64,000 bases of DNA, taken from contig NC_092581.1 in assembly GCF_037975245.1 (NCBI RefSeq), forward strand, positions 11,931,303-11,995,302, written 5' to 3'. The notes under the pieces were generated by a model. That model was given only the letters and a program-made list of their open reading frames with translations. It was not told the origin of the DNA and did not search any database. Positions within the stretch are counted from its first letter, which is position 1, and each line of letters starts with the position of its first letter. The DNA is from Apostichopus japonicus. Taxonomy: Eukaryota > Echinodermata > Holothuroidea > Aspidochirotida > Stichopodidae. The translations under genes and the position numbers were made by a program. Below are positions 37,213 to 49,100 of this stretch, piece after piece.

Positions 37213-38722
37213 TCAGCAGCACATACTTTGTTTGCTTTTATTCTCCTCCAGACGGAGTGACTCTCTCGGGGCGCTGAATCCACCTTTAATGCCATCCCAA
37301 CCCTCCACTATACTGAGATCTCCTTCCTGTAATTTCACGTAAATTTCCTTCGCCATAACCGAAAATGCAGCTTCCACATTGATGCAGGCTTTCGCTGATG
37401 TCTCTATGAAAGCCATACCGTATGCTCGTGAAAATCTCTCTCCTTCTTCTTTCAGCACCTCCCGTTTATCCTCGGGCAAGTCAGCTTTATGTCCAACTAT
37501 CATGTATGTGGTAGCATGTGGATATATAACGTTCTCCTGTGCCTCCATCAACCATTCTTGAAGATTCTCAAAACTTTGTCTATTAGAAATGTCATAAACG
37601 AGCATAACTCCAACGGAATTTCTATAATATGACGTTGTTATCGATCTGTTATGATGTAGTCAGAAAAGAAACAAAAGAAAGGATAACAGTTTATAGAAGA
37701 GAATGCTTATCATGAGGAAGAACAAAACAATGGTAAAATAAACACACACAACAGTATACTTAACCTCAATAATGTATTAATAGACAGGCTAACAACAGCC
37801 TGGTCACAAACAACTGAGGAGTTCGTGGAGCACTGACAAACTAATTTTTTATTACACTGTGTAGTGTGCAGGTCTGGTCAAGATTAGCACATTTGTTAGG
37901 CTAGGCTATACAGTACACAGTAGCCATGCAGTACTAATGTACCCTAGTACTCAGGGGTATTGTTACTGTAAGTACTATTACTAACTTTAGTCTTACTGTT
38001 AGCCTTGTTAGTATAGGCCCCTAATGAGCCAAATGGCCCTAACATAGTCCTACAAGCACAAGGCTATACATAGGCTACACTTAGATAGGGTTAATTAGGC
38101 CTAAACATATACAAAGTGGCTATTCTTACGACTGTTTGTAAGAATAATTTGCGACTACGCATGCGCAGTTGTTATTTTTATGACAGGAGTACTATTTTTT
38201 ACGACCAGGAGTAACAATAATTTCCGGTTAGGGTTAGTGTTAGGATTGGGGTTTAGGGTTAAAGTTAGGGTTAGGGTTACCCCTTCTACATGAGCAGTTG
38301 CTTTATTTACTTTACTGCACTTGAATTTGCCTTTGTCGTAAAAATATTTTATAAATAATTGTTACGACTAGTCGTAAGAATAGCCACGGCCAAACATATA
38401 ATAATATAGAAACATTTGAGAACACATAGCCTACTGGTATCAATCCCTATTCTACTGTATCATACCTAAATCTTTCTTGTCCAGCGGTATCCCAAAGTTG
38501 TAACTTAACTCGCCTCCCTGGTGCTACTTCAATCAACCGTGCGTAAAAATCTACTCCAACAGTGGGATCTGAAACTTCATCAAATTTCCCATCACAAAAA
38601 CGTCTTAGCAAAGAAGATTTGCCGACAGTCGAATCTCCAACTAAAATCAGTCTAAATTGGTACTCCCAAATTACTTCAGGTGGTAAACCTGTTAGTTCTT
38701 CAGAATTCGAAGCTGCAGCCAT
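37213..38722 (-). CDS. RAB39: Rab39-type small GTPase
   Basis: Two exons, 38722-38466 and 37645-37213, phase 2 GT-AG intron, 229 aa (human RAB39A/B 213-217). Rab39 regulates trafficking between Golgi, endosomes and lysosomes/autophagosomes. All GTPase motifs are intact: P-loop GDSTVGKS (29-36), switch I T54 in DPTVGVDF, DTAGQE (78-83), GHKADL (137-142; the family uses GHKCDL instead of NKxD) and ETSAK (167-171). Rab39-specific stretches WEYQFRLI and EGWDGIKGGF match, and the tail ends CC (228-229) for geranylgeranylation. The ATG at 38722 has a good context (AAAATGG); an in-frame ATG at 38770 would add 16 residues not seen in the family. The N-terminus is about a dozen residues longer than human. 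RAB39A and RAB39B split within vertebrates, so no letter is given. Confidence 0.92.
38116..38387. mobile_element. 272-bp MITE with telomere-like core, in the RAB39 intron
   Basis: GTGGCTATTCTTACGACT (38116-38133) and its exact reverse complement AGTCGTAAGAATAGCCAC (38370-38387) are perfect 18-bp inverted termini. The interior contains a run of TTAGGG-like units (38226-38279, GGTTAGGGTTAG and variants). A GGCC(T)AAACATATA sequence occurs on both sides (38098-38111 and 38388-38400), but the left copy is four bases away from the terminus, so the target duplication is not settled. No coding capacity. Superfamily unknown. Confidence 0.8.
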
Positions 38723-39256
38723 TTTATGTTTTAATTCGAACAAATTTAACGCATATATGTCCTCAATCAACCAGTTGCATACATACGTCGCTAGGCGAGA
38801 AGATTGAGTTTCTATCTAGCCTAGGCTATCTGTATTTTATAATACAATCTATTTGTTGAAATGGCCTAACTTAAAACCATCCGTTCCCTTCTTGCAGCTT
38901 GCAGTGAGTGATATAGTAACGCGTCATAAGCGTATGTCATTTTATCATCATTCAGAATTTCATTAGATGTCTGACTAATGAAAACATAGGGTGTATCGGT
39001 GACCTTTGACAAATCACCTCCGGGTCATTTGTAGACTGGATTGCGCAATAGTATACGCTTTGCGATCACTGATTTTACTACTATGCTACTTTAGTCACAA
39101 TTCCAAGATCTTACAAAATTGATCAGCGTGACTAAATGGGTATGCTTCGTCGCTATCATATATATGAGATAAATGTAGCACAAGTGCTGCTAATTGGCTA
39201 ATCACATGCACTTGTGTCATTATTGTGGACTAAGCTTTGATATGTTCTATGCATAA

Positions 39257-40900
39257 CAGGTGCGTATCCAGGGGGGGCGTTGGGGGCGCGCGCCCCCCGG
39301 GTAAGAGGAGAGAAAAGAGGAGAGAAAAAAAGAGAAGAAAAAGGAAAAAAGGGGGGAAAAGAGGAGGAGGAGAGGAAGGAAGGGAAAAGAAAATGAAGAA
39401 AGAGAGAAAAAGGAGAATAGGAGGGAGTAAAAAAAAAAACGCGAAGACATCGGGAAGAGAAAGAGGAACAGTGACATCATTACAACGCTGAAGGGTAGCC
39501 AGTGACGGATCAATGATTTCGTAAATGTGTGACTCACCCTACCCCTTACACATAAAACTCCATTTTTTGACGTTTCCATCTTCCTCTCTCACTAAAGATC
39601 TCTATATATACTATATATGGTCTATCATAACGCGTGTGTAGAATTGTGCTATGAAACCAACTGTGGCTGTTCTCGAACTCGACAGCGTCGTCGGGGAACA
39701 TGACGATTTTTGGGATGGGGCGACCGCCCGCCCCCCCCCCCCATTCAGCATGTAGATGTATAATAAGCATGGAGGTCCAATTATGTCAAAACTCTCTTTT
39801 ACATTAGTAATAGCGAATTAGGGGCTGCACCCCCGCCGCGCAGTGGCGGAGCGTCCATACGGTCATGGGGGCGGATGCCCCACTGACGGACTCAAATGGA
39901 CTGCTGGCGCCTTTTTCAGCTCTTTACCACTTTTTACTTATTCTAGATTATTGACTTTTTTATTGCGCTCTCATCTACTTATTGACATTTGTCGCATTTT
40001 GTTGGTGTAATTTGGCGATGACACCTAATTCTTCGTTTATCTGCAAATTAGCCAGGCCCGGAAAGGGTAATTTCCGGCGATCTAGGGAGTATCTTTACTC
40101 AAAATTTTCTGTACGCTACGCGCCAACCAGTGGTGGCGCTCCGCTTAGATAGTGTCGAAAGCGCCCCTACAGACCATTCTCGCCCCTCCTGACCAATACC
40201 CCTAGCTCCGCCACTGCGGCCGCGCCTCCTACGCCTATGTGTGTAGTATTCGGTTTCGGAAATATCTGCTATTTTTTCATTTCCTTCAACCAAGTTTTAT
40301 AATAGCCGTTATAAGAGGTTTTAATATTTGTACACCAATAAATTAACTGTGTCTGAAGTTTCGAAAATTTCTGACCAACATTCTGCATCACACTTCCCTC
40401 TACTCGTGCAATTTTGACCGGTCTGTTAGGGGTTGAAGGAAGCTTTTCTATATTGGTTGTCCATAGATGAAATTTTGTACAACATTATGGGTATGTTTTG
40501 AAGTGAGTTTATTCACAAGAAATGTGAATTTTCAAATTCTGAACAAATATGGGGCTTAAAACCTTGAAAAGTGGGCTGACGGGTATTGTGGGCCGCGACG
40601 TAGAATCACCTACAAAAGCAAAGACCCACAGGAGATGCGATCAGGTCGAACATGATGTGTGCCGGGTTGACAATCTTCAAAAAGGTTATGGATGGAAAAA
40701 AAACTATTAGGAAATACTTGGTTCTCAGGCAAAAAGTGTAGATCTGGTTGGCCATTTCAAGCCCGAGAAGTGCCGTTTCCGGTGATCTGGGGGGTATCAA
40801 AATAAGAAATTTTCTTGTACGCTGCGCGCCAACCGATGGTGGCGCTCCGCTTAGATAGTAATTCGCGCCCCCCGGGTTTGAAAATCCTGGATACGCGCCT
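39257..40900. mobile_element. Composite hAT-like element with a nested insertion
   Basis: Left end CAGGTGCGTATCCAG and right end (reverse complement) AGGCGCGTATCCAG are inverted over 14 bases with one change. A direct repeat GCATAA lies at 39251-39256 and 40901-40906 (7 bases, TGCATAA, if the last T is counted). The duplication is shorter than the 8 bp expected for hAT, so exact borders are uncertain. The left part carries a GA-rich low-complexity stretch; a second element (39841-40216) is nested inside. The right ~130 bases, including GCGCCAACCGATGGTGGCGC, are shared with the nested element and with 16389-16520. Confidence 0.6.
39841..40216. mobile_element. Nested 376-bp hAT-like MITE
   Basis: Inverted termini CAGTGGCGGAGC (39841-39852) and GCTCCGCCACTG (40205-40216) are perfect over 12 bases. 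Flanks CCGCCGCG (39833-39840) and CGGCCGCG (40217-40224) agree at 7 of 8 positions, as for a decayed hAT duplication. The right half carries the same subterminal block (GCGCCAACCAGTGGTGGCGC) as the surrounding element. Confidence 0.72.
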
Positions 40901-42026
40901 GCATAATCCAGTTATTTCAATCGGTTCTCAGTGCCGGTATCATGTCTGAGAGTCCAAGAAATGAAGAAGGACTAAAATGAGAGCTTTTTACGTTTCTTTA
41001 GCTTCAGGCTTTCAAGATGTACATATTCAGCCTATTGTTAATCCGTTGTTTTATAAGTTATAAAGGAATAAACAGAATGAGTCTTTCTTTTTACTTTAAA
41101 TATTGGCAAAAGACAAAAATTTGGATGAGATTCAACAACATTTGTTAGTACACATGATACTCGAGGCCATAAAAGTTTTACTGTATGTTCTCCTACTGAG
41201 GTTTCTGTTACATCTGCAGAACTGACGGATAAATGGTGACATAATCCTATTAGTAAGAGTCGATAGAATCCGCCCTAGTGTCCCCCAGGAGAAGTGCCAA
41301 AACGCATTTGGAGAAACATCTGGTTCGATATGCCACCAAATCATGCAGGATTTGTTTTGATTCTTCCTGCAAAAAGGCACTTTTTTTCATTACAAACTGG
41401 TAGAGGTTTCTTCTAATTTATGAAAGTGGCCTCTAATTTTGAGATTTTTCACAAACCTGGCTCAGCTGTTGGGGGGGTGGGGGGCTGCACGGAGATAATA
41501 AAATCCTTCCTTCGATTATTGTTCCAATATGAAATATACAGAACATCATCTGGAAGGATTATTCACGGTTTTATTCATCTAATGATTAATCCACCCCTTA
41601 TGGAATACAGCCTGTCTAAGGCGGGACAAATTCTCCTTGTTTGCCATGCGACCGGTATTCTGCAGCTTCCGTTCAGGTGTCGATCGCTCCACAAATAATT
41701 GTTCCCATTGATTTACACGCTAAACTCGTCACTTTCAAGACTTACCAAAGCATATAGATAGAAGTTCTATATGGCATATCCTACCCACCACATGCATGAT
41801 AGTAGTAAGATCTTGGCCTATCATGGCACTTGCAAATTTCAATATCATGACCGTTTAGATTTTGAACTAGCAATTAGTTAAGCATACTGAACACCAACCC
41901 TTCCATCTGCTCGGAGTAATATAAAAATTTAACAAAATAGTTTCTAAATGGTTTATATCACCTTCAATCCTCCTTATTTTCATACCATCTGTACTTTAAA
42001 TTAAGGCAGAAAAAAGCAATGATGGT

Positions 42027-42487
42027 CAGGGGGCAGGAGCCGGGGGCACTGGGGCACGTGCCCCCCCTCTCCCACCCCCACTTTTTTCCAAAATAGCAAA
42101 TGTGCCCTACTGGCAAATAAAATGTGCCCCTTTTATGAAGAACTGTGTTTTGAATATCTTAAGCCTTTGTAAATTATAATATTTTATTTTAATCATTTAG
42201 TTCTATAGTCTGTACATGTTTTATTTAAAATGTCATCCCATATCTTTTTTTGTAGCACGGTTAACAATAAACAATCTCAATAAATACAAAATCAATGTTA
42301 CAGTCATGCAGCTCATTCTACTAGCATATTATTCTATACTACTACTGGTCCGTCAGTTTTAATCCTGATATGTTGCGGTGTGTATCGGTTTATAGCATAA
42401 CGAGTGGTGGTTGTGGAATCGGAGAAAGAGCCCCTCTGATGCTGTGCCCCTCCCCCACTTTTTGAATGCTTCCTACCCCCCCCCCTG
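42027..42487. mobile_element. 461-bp hAT-like MITE
   Basis: Starts CAGGGGGCAGGAGC and ends with an imperfect inverse (GCTTCCTACCCCCCCCCTG). Both sides carry the identical 8-bp ATGATGGT (42019-42026 and 42488-42495). The left end contains GGGGCACGTGCCCC and an AATGTGCCC repeat and resembles the inverted right end of the element at 16012-16657, so the two are related. No coding frame. Confidence 0.82.
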
Positions 42488-43004
42488 ATGATGGTAACCG
42501 ATAATATGCATAAACAAGCATTACATTAGTTTGTTTTAGCTCTCCGACTTTCTTTCCGACAATGGTTAACTTTTCGAGCGGATGCAAACTACTCTAATTG
42601 TGATATGGTACCATAGAGCAGAATATAAAAACTCTATGTATGGTACCTACATACGTTTTGATCCACGCTCCATGATGACTTGATCATCCGATTAACTTAA
42701 AAATACAAATGGAAAATCCCGATTAATAAGTGCATTTTTTATAGCTTAATGGGTTTGCACTTCCCGTCTTGAACTTTGTAGTCCAATACTGGACTACGCG
42801 CCTTCTCATATGTCGACCAGTGCTGTACTCGACCCCACAACATCATACGCCGAGTCTAAGACGAGTCCTTGAGACTCGAGAGCCAAGACTAAGTCATTGC
42901 GATAATGACTCCGACATATTTATTTTAGGAAAACACCGTATATTGCAGTGTTGCAGGCTTACACGTAAAATTTTTAGGCCAAGCTCAAATTTTACTCCGG
43001 AATT

Positions 43005-43178
43005 CTATTCATCTTTTTTGTTCAACTCTTCGTACACATACTTGAGTGTTGTTGACATGTCTTTAGACTCGAGTACCACACCACCGGTGTTAGTTACAGC
43101 ACCTTGTAACTTCCCCTCACCCTCCATTCCCACAATAAATGCTAGTACATGCAGCAAGTACCACTGTCTACCACATTT
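43005..43178 (-). other. Candidate exon-like frame on the minus strand
   Basis: A 57-codon open stretch between an in-frame TAG (43179-43181) and a TAG stop (43005-43007). It reads plausibly as protein (LQGAVTNTGGVVLESKDM, then a short amphipathic helix ending NKKDE). The pattern faintly recalls the second and third strands of roadblock/LC7 domains, but the match is short and unverified. An AATAAA on the same strand follows the stop by roughly 75 bases. A strong GTATGT donor is inside the frame, so it could also be an internal exon. Confidence 0.18.
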
Positions 43179-44658
43179 CTAAAGCTGGTATACGCCTCCC
43201 TCGACGAAGCTCCACCCCTCCTCGCAGTTATGCCTGCCAAAAGCATTTGCGAGCCCCTCCCCTCCCGTCTAAATATGGTTTTGCATGAGTGGGAATGGTT
43301 TGCAATAATAGATAGTACAGTAATTTTTTGCTTTTGGTCAGCCCACAGAATTGCAATTGGTCAAACTGAGATATTCTGTATCATCTGGAGATTTGTTTAT
43401 CAAATGGAAGTTAATCACCACTCGTCTTATAAAGATTTCGTCCAACAGAAACTTTTTAGGCCATGTTAAATCGAATGTTTCTAACAGAAACGTAAATTTA
43501 ACATTTTCAAAGCAACGGGTCTCGATGATTTCACTAGAGGAAAACAATATTTGCAAATACTATTTCCTAAACCAAAATTTCTCATAATTGTTAAATAATT
43601 TCACAAAGCATAGAACTGGACGATCGCCGTTATTTTAAAACACTTGACTTCATGGTGTTCAACTATTTTGTTATGATCGATTTTTGCCGTGTTATTCTAC
43701 AGCAATAGCGCCACCACTTTTGATTATTTCTTTCTCCGTTTTCATTCAGTACTGTCACACCTTTACACTAATTCTCTCTTCAAAGCAGTTGAATCAGTTT
43801 AATATCAAATACTTTCCGATGCTTTACGATATTATACCTCCATGCCATGTTTGTTTTCCACAATATCACTGAGTAAGGCCAATTTACCTTCGTTTTGTTG
43901 GAAGAAAAATCTTTGCAATTGTCCTGCTTTGACCAGTAACCTAATTTTTTAGTAGGGACTGAATTGGTAATATATTGCCTAGCTAGCACAGTTCTAAAGC
44001 TGTTACATATTTCCATACTCAGGAGATATCTTCCGACGAATAAATGTGACTCTTACAGTGATTAAAATCACTGTTACGTACGCCAAATCATAGCCTTATC
44101 TAGAACAGAAAATCTATTTGCTAATATGTTGTATTAATTATACATAATGGGACATTCCGCCACAAATCATATGGCGAATTATTGTGAAATCTGTTCCTTT
44201 CGAACACCATTATCAGATTGGCATAGGCTACAGTTTAACCGATACTCCTCGAAATGTACCTATTCTCTAGTGCGAAGTTGTAACCACATGGTTTCCCTGT
44301 ATAGCGTCAGGGTTAGAGTTGTTGAATACATTTCTTACCATTGAGGCCGGGAAAGAGGGGGGTGGGGGAGGGTAGGGGGTTATTGTATATATGTTATACG
44401 AAGTCTAGGAATGACAGCTTCCATGCAATCCAAAAATTAGCGATTCAATTAGCGAGTTCACTTTGATTGTGATGACTTTTTCTTTCCTACTACGAACTTG
44501 GGTAATTATAACAACAGATTTAAAGGACGGACTTTGGGCGCGAACTCAAATTTCATATGGCAACAAAAAAAAACGCTGATATCAATCCATGTCGCATTTT
44601 ATTCCGTTTAACTCTTTTAGTGTTACGAATTCCCCTTTGAAGATATGAGGGTCAGCAA

Positions 44659-45022
44659 TTAAAGGGTGTGAAGACTCGCGCACAAAGAAACGTCTCATGC
44701 CGGTAATCTGACCTAGTTTCGAATGAGGTGTAACAGAAGTGTTAGACACCACCATCGATCCCAGAAAATACACACACAGCTTGCTACCGTCGGTAATTAG
44801 ACACTAGTGTACAGTCAATACTTACAGATACGGTCAATACCCATAACACATTATACATAGCAGCGTGGACATCTCAGGTCTAGATAAAAGATAACAAGGT
44901 ATCTCGTTTCATTACTGTCTGCATTTTGTAGCGACAAGCAGAAAACGTCACTTGCAAGCAACGGAAAGTTAACTTTTTCAGAGCGCGGCACGTGTTTTGG
45001 GTCGAGTCTTCAATGACTTTAA
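44659..45022 (+). mobile_element. TTAA-bounded MITE, copy C
   Basis: Full-length relative of copy B with TTAA at both edges; left end TTAAAGGGTGTGAAGACTCG, right end CGAGTCTTCAATGACTTTAA. Small internal deletions near 44840-44890 relative to copy B. It produces the 63-codon minus ORF starting at 44773. Confidence 0.87.
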
Positions 45023-46121
45023 AGTGACTAGACTATTTTTACAGACCTTAGTTCAGCCTTCCTCAGATGTAATACAGAATTAAAACACAAACCAACCAAT
45101 CGATATCGTGTGTAGATATAAATATCAGGAACTGCTTTTCCAAACAGCTTAGATTTTTTTTTTTAATTCCATGATAGATTTACAAACTGACAGCTCCCAG
45201 ACATTAATTTTAAACTCCATATGTCAAACGGAGCAAGTGTTTTTTTTTAAGCGTATTGGGAGAGTTGTTCTCCATATGTATCTCTGTCATATAAGCTAAA
45301 GATAATGGTTAGGTATGCATCCCCATGTATTTCTTTTTTCTTTTGATTTGATAGAGATTCAAAAGTAACATTCTGCCTAAATAACCTTTTAAAACTAGCA
45401 CTATACCAGCCAGTGAAGTGGCGAACCCTCTGTCCACTTCGGCGTTCAGTAATTTTGGGTCATTGCGATTGTGAAATCAAACATAGGAGGTAACTACGGT
45501 GATGTATAGGTGCCATTAGCTTATTTCTATTGAATTATTTATATGTATTTTCTCAAAATGCAGGAAATTTCGGTAATGGATTAATATTGTTTGTTTGTAT
45601 AAGAGCTAAGCTTTTTATCATTAACCTGATCGATTTGATGCAAAAGATGTAATTAATTTTACTATGTCCGGCTTGTCAGCTCAATGCAGTGTAGGCCTAT
45701 ATGACCATTGCAATGGTTGACAGCCTCATGAAGAAAAACATAGAAAAACTATAGAAAACTATGAAGAATTCACCTATAGACACGAGAATACTCTTTATTT
45801 GCTTTACTAGTAATTACTAATTAGATATGGATAGATATGGACCTTAGAGATGATACTCGTTAAGATTTTGACAAGCAACATAATTCCAGAAACAATTTAA
45901 CATTGACCACGCTGGCTTTTTAACTGCTCCATACTTACACGTGCGCTAATGTTACAGTTACGACAACTTGTATTGTCTCGAATTCATGTTTCAGACAGTC
46001 CATGTGCATGCCAGAGCAGCTAGCCAGACACGCAAATGAGCCCATGCACTGTAGTTATACCACAACAGTACCACAATATAAGAAGTAGAACGAAACAGAT
46101 CGTCACTCTTAGTCCAATCAG

Positions 46122-49100
46122 ATGGCCCCGCAATTCGCAGAAGCTGGACATCCGTCCGGAGCATCGGGAAGTACATGGGATCGTATTGTAGAAGTTACTT
46201 CACCACTTTTCACCAAGTGAGTTTCTGAAATAAATATATGTGAATAGTAAGATTAACGTAGCCTAGGCAATACCATACAAGTTCATGCACTCAATACTCA
46301 TGACCTGAAAATAGGCCTACATACACCTATCGTTTGCATTGGTCCTAGCCTGACAGACTCAGTAACAACATATGTCTACTTAGTTAACACAAATGATCTT
46401 CGAATTCGGTATCTTTGACAAAATAACGTCCTGCTGTACCTTAGGCAAGTATCTGAAGGAATTTCTCAGTGCACTGTATAAAAGAATGTGGAAGACTGAA
46501 AACTCTAAATGGAAGATGACACAAGATTGACCAAAGACCATAATTAGGCAAGAGAAATAATGTATCCCCCCCCCCCCAGTAGGCCCTAGCCTAGACTTGA
46601 AAGAATGACAATAATAGGCTTTCCTTCAGGCCCCCTCTCTTCACCCCTCCCCACAAAAAACCAAGAATGATTTAGACTTCAAAAACTGATTAGGCTATAC
46701 TTATAAGTTAAAATGCCCAAATATGGTTAAAATGATGTTAATTTAATGATAGCCAAATTTTGGATCTAAGCCCCTTGGCCAAACAAATTACTCAAAGGGT
46801 TATGCATCTGGTAAATCTGGTAAAATCAGATTTGGTAAATAAGTAAGAGCAAGGTCTGAGTACATTTAAGAACCAGTGCAACACTGTTCAACCAATGATC
46901 AGGTACCTTTGGCATGTTGTATGTGAATGAGAAGCACTTTATCTTCTTAACATTGATGTATGTTTACTTTGCATTAGGAGGTAACTTATAAAGGAGATTT
47001 GACTCACATTAATACTAGTGACTATTATATCATCACTCGATAAAGCATACTGTAAGGCCCTTCATTACTAAGTAGGTTCCTCAGAAAATGTCTCACTAAT
47101 CTCCAGTGTAGTATACTGTTTGAGTTAGCTCAAGACTGTCTTGGACAAACCACATATGTGTGAAACAATACTGGCACAAAATTTTGCATGGTGACTCTGT
47201 TGTGTAACAGCTCAGCATTTTTGACAAAGGAAGAAAATAATTCTAGTCATGTGGTCTATATATCCCTGTTATTCAAAATTTCCTGCTTGTTGATGCCAAT
47301 TTTCACCTTCTTTGGTAATGGTGACCCTCCAGGGACAGGTTGTTGTGGCTTGGAGGCATTGCCTTATGTTAGGAGAGATACCCCCTTGAGAAACGTTTAC
47401 ATATGATGAAGGGTGCTTAGTTGCCAAAAAGTAGTGTTATATTTTGTAATATTTGAAGTAAGTTTTGTTCAAGAATATTCCACTTTTTTGACTACCATCC
47501 CCCAAAAAAAAAAAAAATTGGCACCCCTTAAAAAGGTTGCGATCTCAACATTGAATACCAGGGTCATTGGGTCAATATTACAACTAGTTAGTACTGTACT
47601 TCAGTTCTTTTCATGGCTACAGTACAGTATTTATGTACGTTGGATTGACCTCAGTTTAGTAACAATATTGTACTACTGTATAACAACAGTACAGTACTGT
47701 GCTCTCTATTAGAACTGTTTAAATGCAGAGAGCTGGTCTATATAGCAGGTAGATGATGGAGGGAGAAGATTGTAATGTGTTCAAGAAAACAAGTATAGCT
47801 TTGTTGAGTAACTGCAAAGATATACTGTAATGACCAGATGGGACAGAATTGTATTATAATCAAAATCATACTGTACAGTCATAAACTGGTGCTTGGTTGT
47901 TGGCACCTGATGTTTTGTGTTCATATATTTAGTACAGTGGGCTATACAAGCATTGTGAAGTATTCAAAGCAAGACAGTGTGCAAACTAATTAAGAATATA
48001 AGTCAAATTCTAGGAGGTCATAAATATACCTTTATATTGCCATTTAGACTCTAGGTACTTAAGAAGTGTGCACCCCAAAAGTGACTGGTTGGGATACAGT
48101 TTGTTGGCAGCAATAATGCTTACCTGTCCCCACTTTACATTGATCAATAACTTTCAATATATAGCTAGTCTACAAATTGGTAACATATTTTAGTGTGCAT
48201 ACCGTACTTGTAAGTACATTCAATGTTAAAATATTGAAGCAATCCTTCCCCCTACACTTACCTCTTTTTAGGGTCAATTAGGGGGCCATCTGAGAAATAT
48301 GAGATTCATGAATAATGTATTCATTTGCATAGATACCTGTACCACTGGCCCCTGGACTGTCCTTGTTCTTGATGGCCCTGTCTATTGTACACCAGCTTTA
48401 TGTAAATGCGAGAAAAGTAATATTGGATAAAATTGCGATGCTCAAACCCTTTATTAGTTAATGAAGCAGGACTCTGCACGTTATGATTTATCTCTGTATA
48501 TAGATTGTTATTTGAAGTGCAAACTTGATCAGATCCGATCATAGATGCACGAATCTCCTGTAGCCAGTGACAATGTTTTTTTAAACCCTCACCAACATGT
48601 TGCCAGGATGTTGTTCAAGTCTAGACAGCACATGTGCATTGATGGTGTTTGTAGCTTCTTTCTTAAGTGTGTAGTGTGTACTGTAACTATCCACAGTTCA
48701 GCAACTGTCAATGGAAGTATTCGGTCTCATAAATCTTCAATTGATGGTTCGTCTACAGTACTGTGAATGCCAATTACAGTAGTAGGCCCTATATGGTGCA
48801 TGAGTTATAAAAAGACTTAGGCCTACATCTATCCAGTGTAACAGGGAATAACTTATTCAGTATCGCATGGCAAAGTGCTAGATGCAAAACGATCAAATTG
48901 CTACAATTACAAGTACAAAGATATAGCAGTTTTCTTACACAGGAACCACACATAGTATATATTTTCTAGTCTCTTTTTAAGCGACTAAAATCAGGGACTT
49001 CAAAACTGCTACACTAAATTATTCCCCTACAGTGTAACATGTAAATCCATCCATCCATCAGATAATCCACAAGTTGACAGTAGATCAACCTATGTACTAC

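Larger units (their letters stand above)
38723..46121. other. Transposon-rich gap between RAB39 and SLC35F2 (head-to-head)
   Basis: 7.4 kb holding the 5' sides of two divergently transcribed genes. About a third is identifiable mobile DNA: the nested pair 39257-40900 / 39841-40216, the hAT-like element 42027-42487 and TTAA MITE copy C at 44659-45022. Low-complexity GA tracts (39301-39460) and several G or C runs are present. A weak exon-like frame on the minus strand (43005-43178) is listed separately. Confidence 0.5.

Noticed and set aside
37085-37561. Plus ORFs opposite RAB39 exon 2
   Set aside because: Antisense shadows of the conserved GTPase coding sequence.
39237-39579. K/R/E-rich plus ORF and F/S/L-rich minus ORF
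   Set aside because: Both come from a GA-rich low-complexity tract inside a transposon-derived region.
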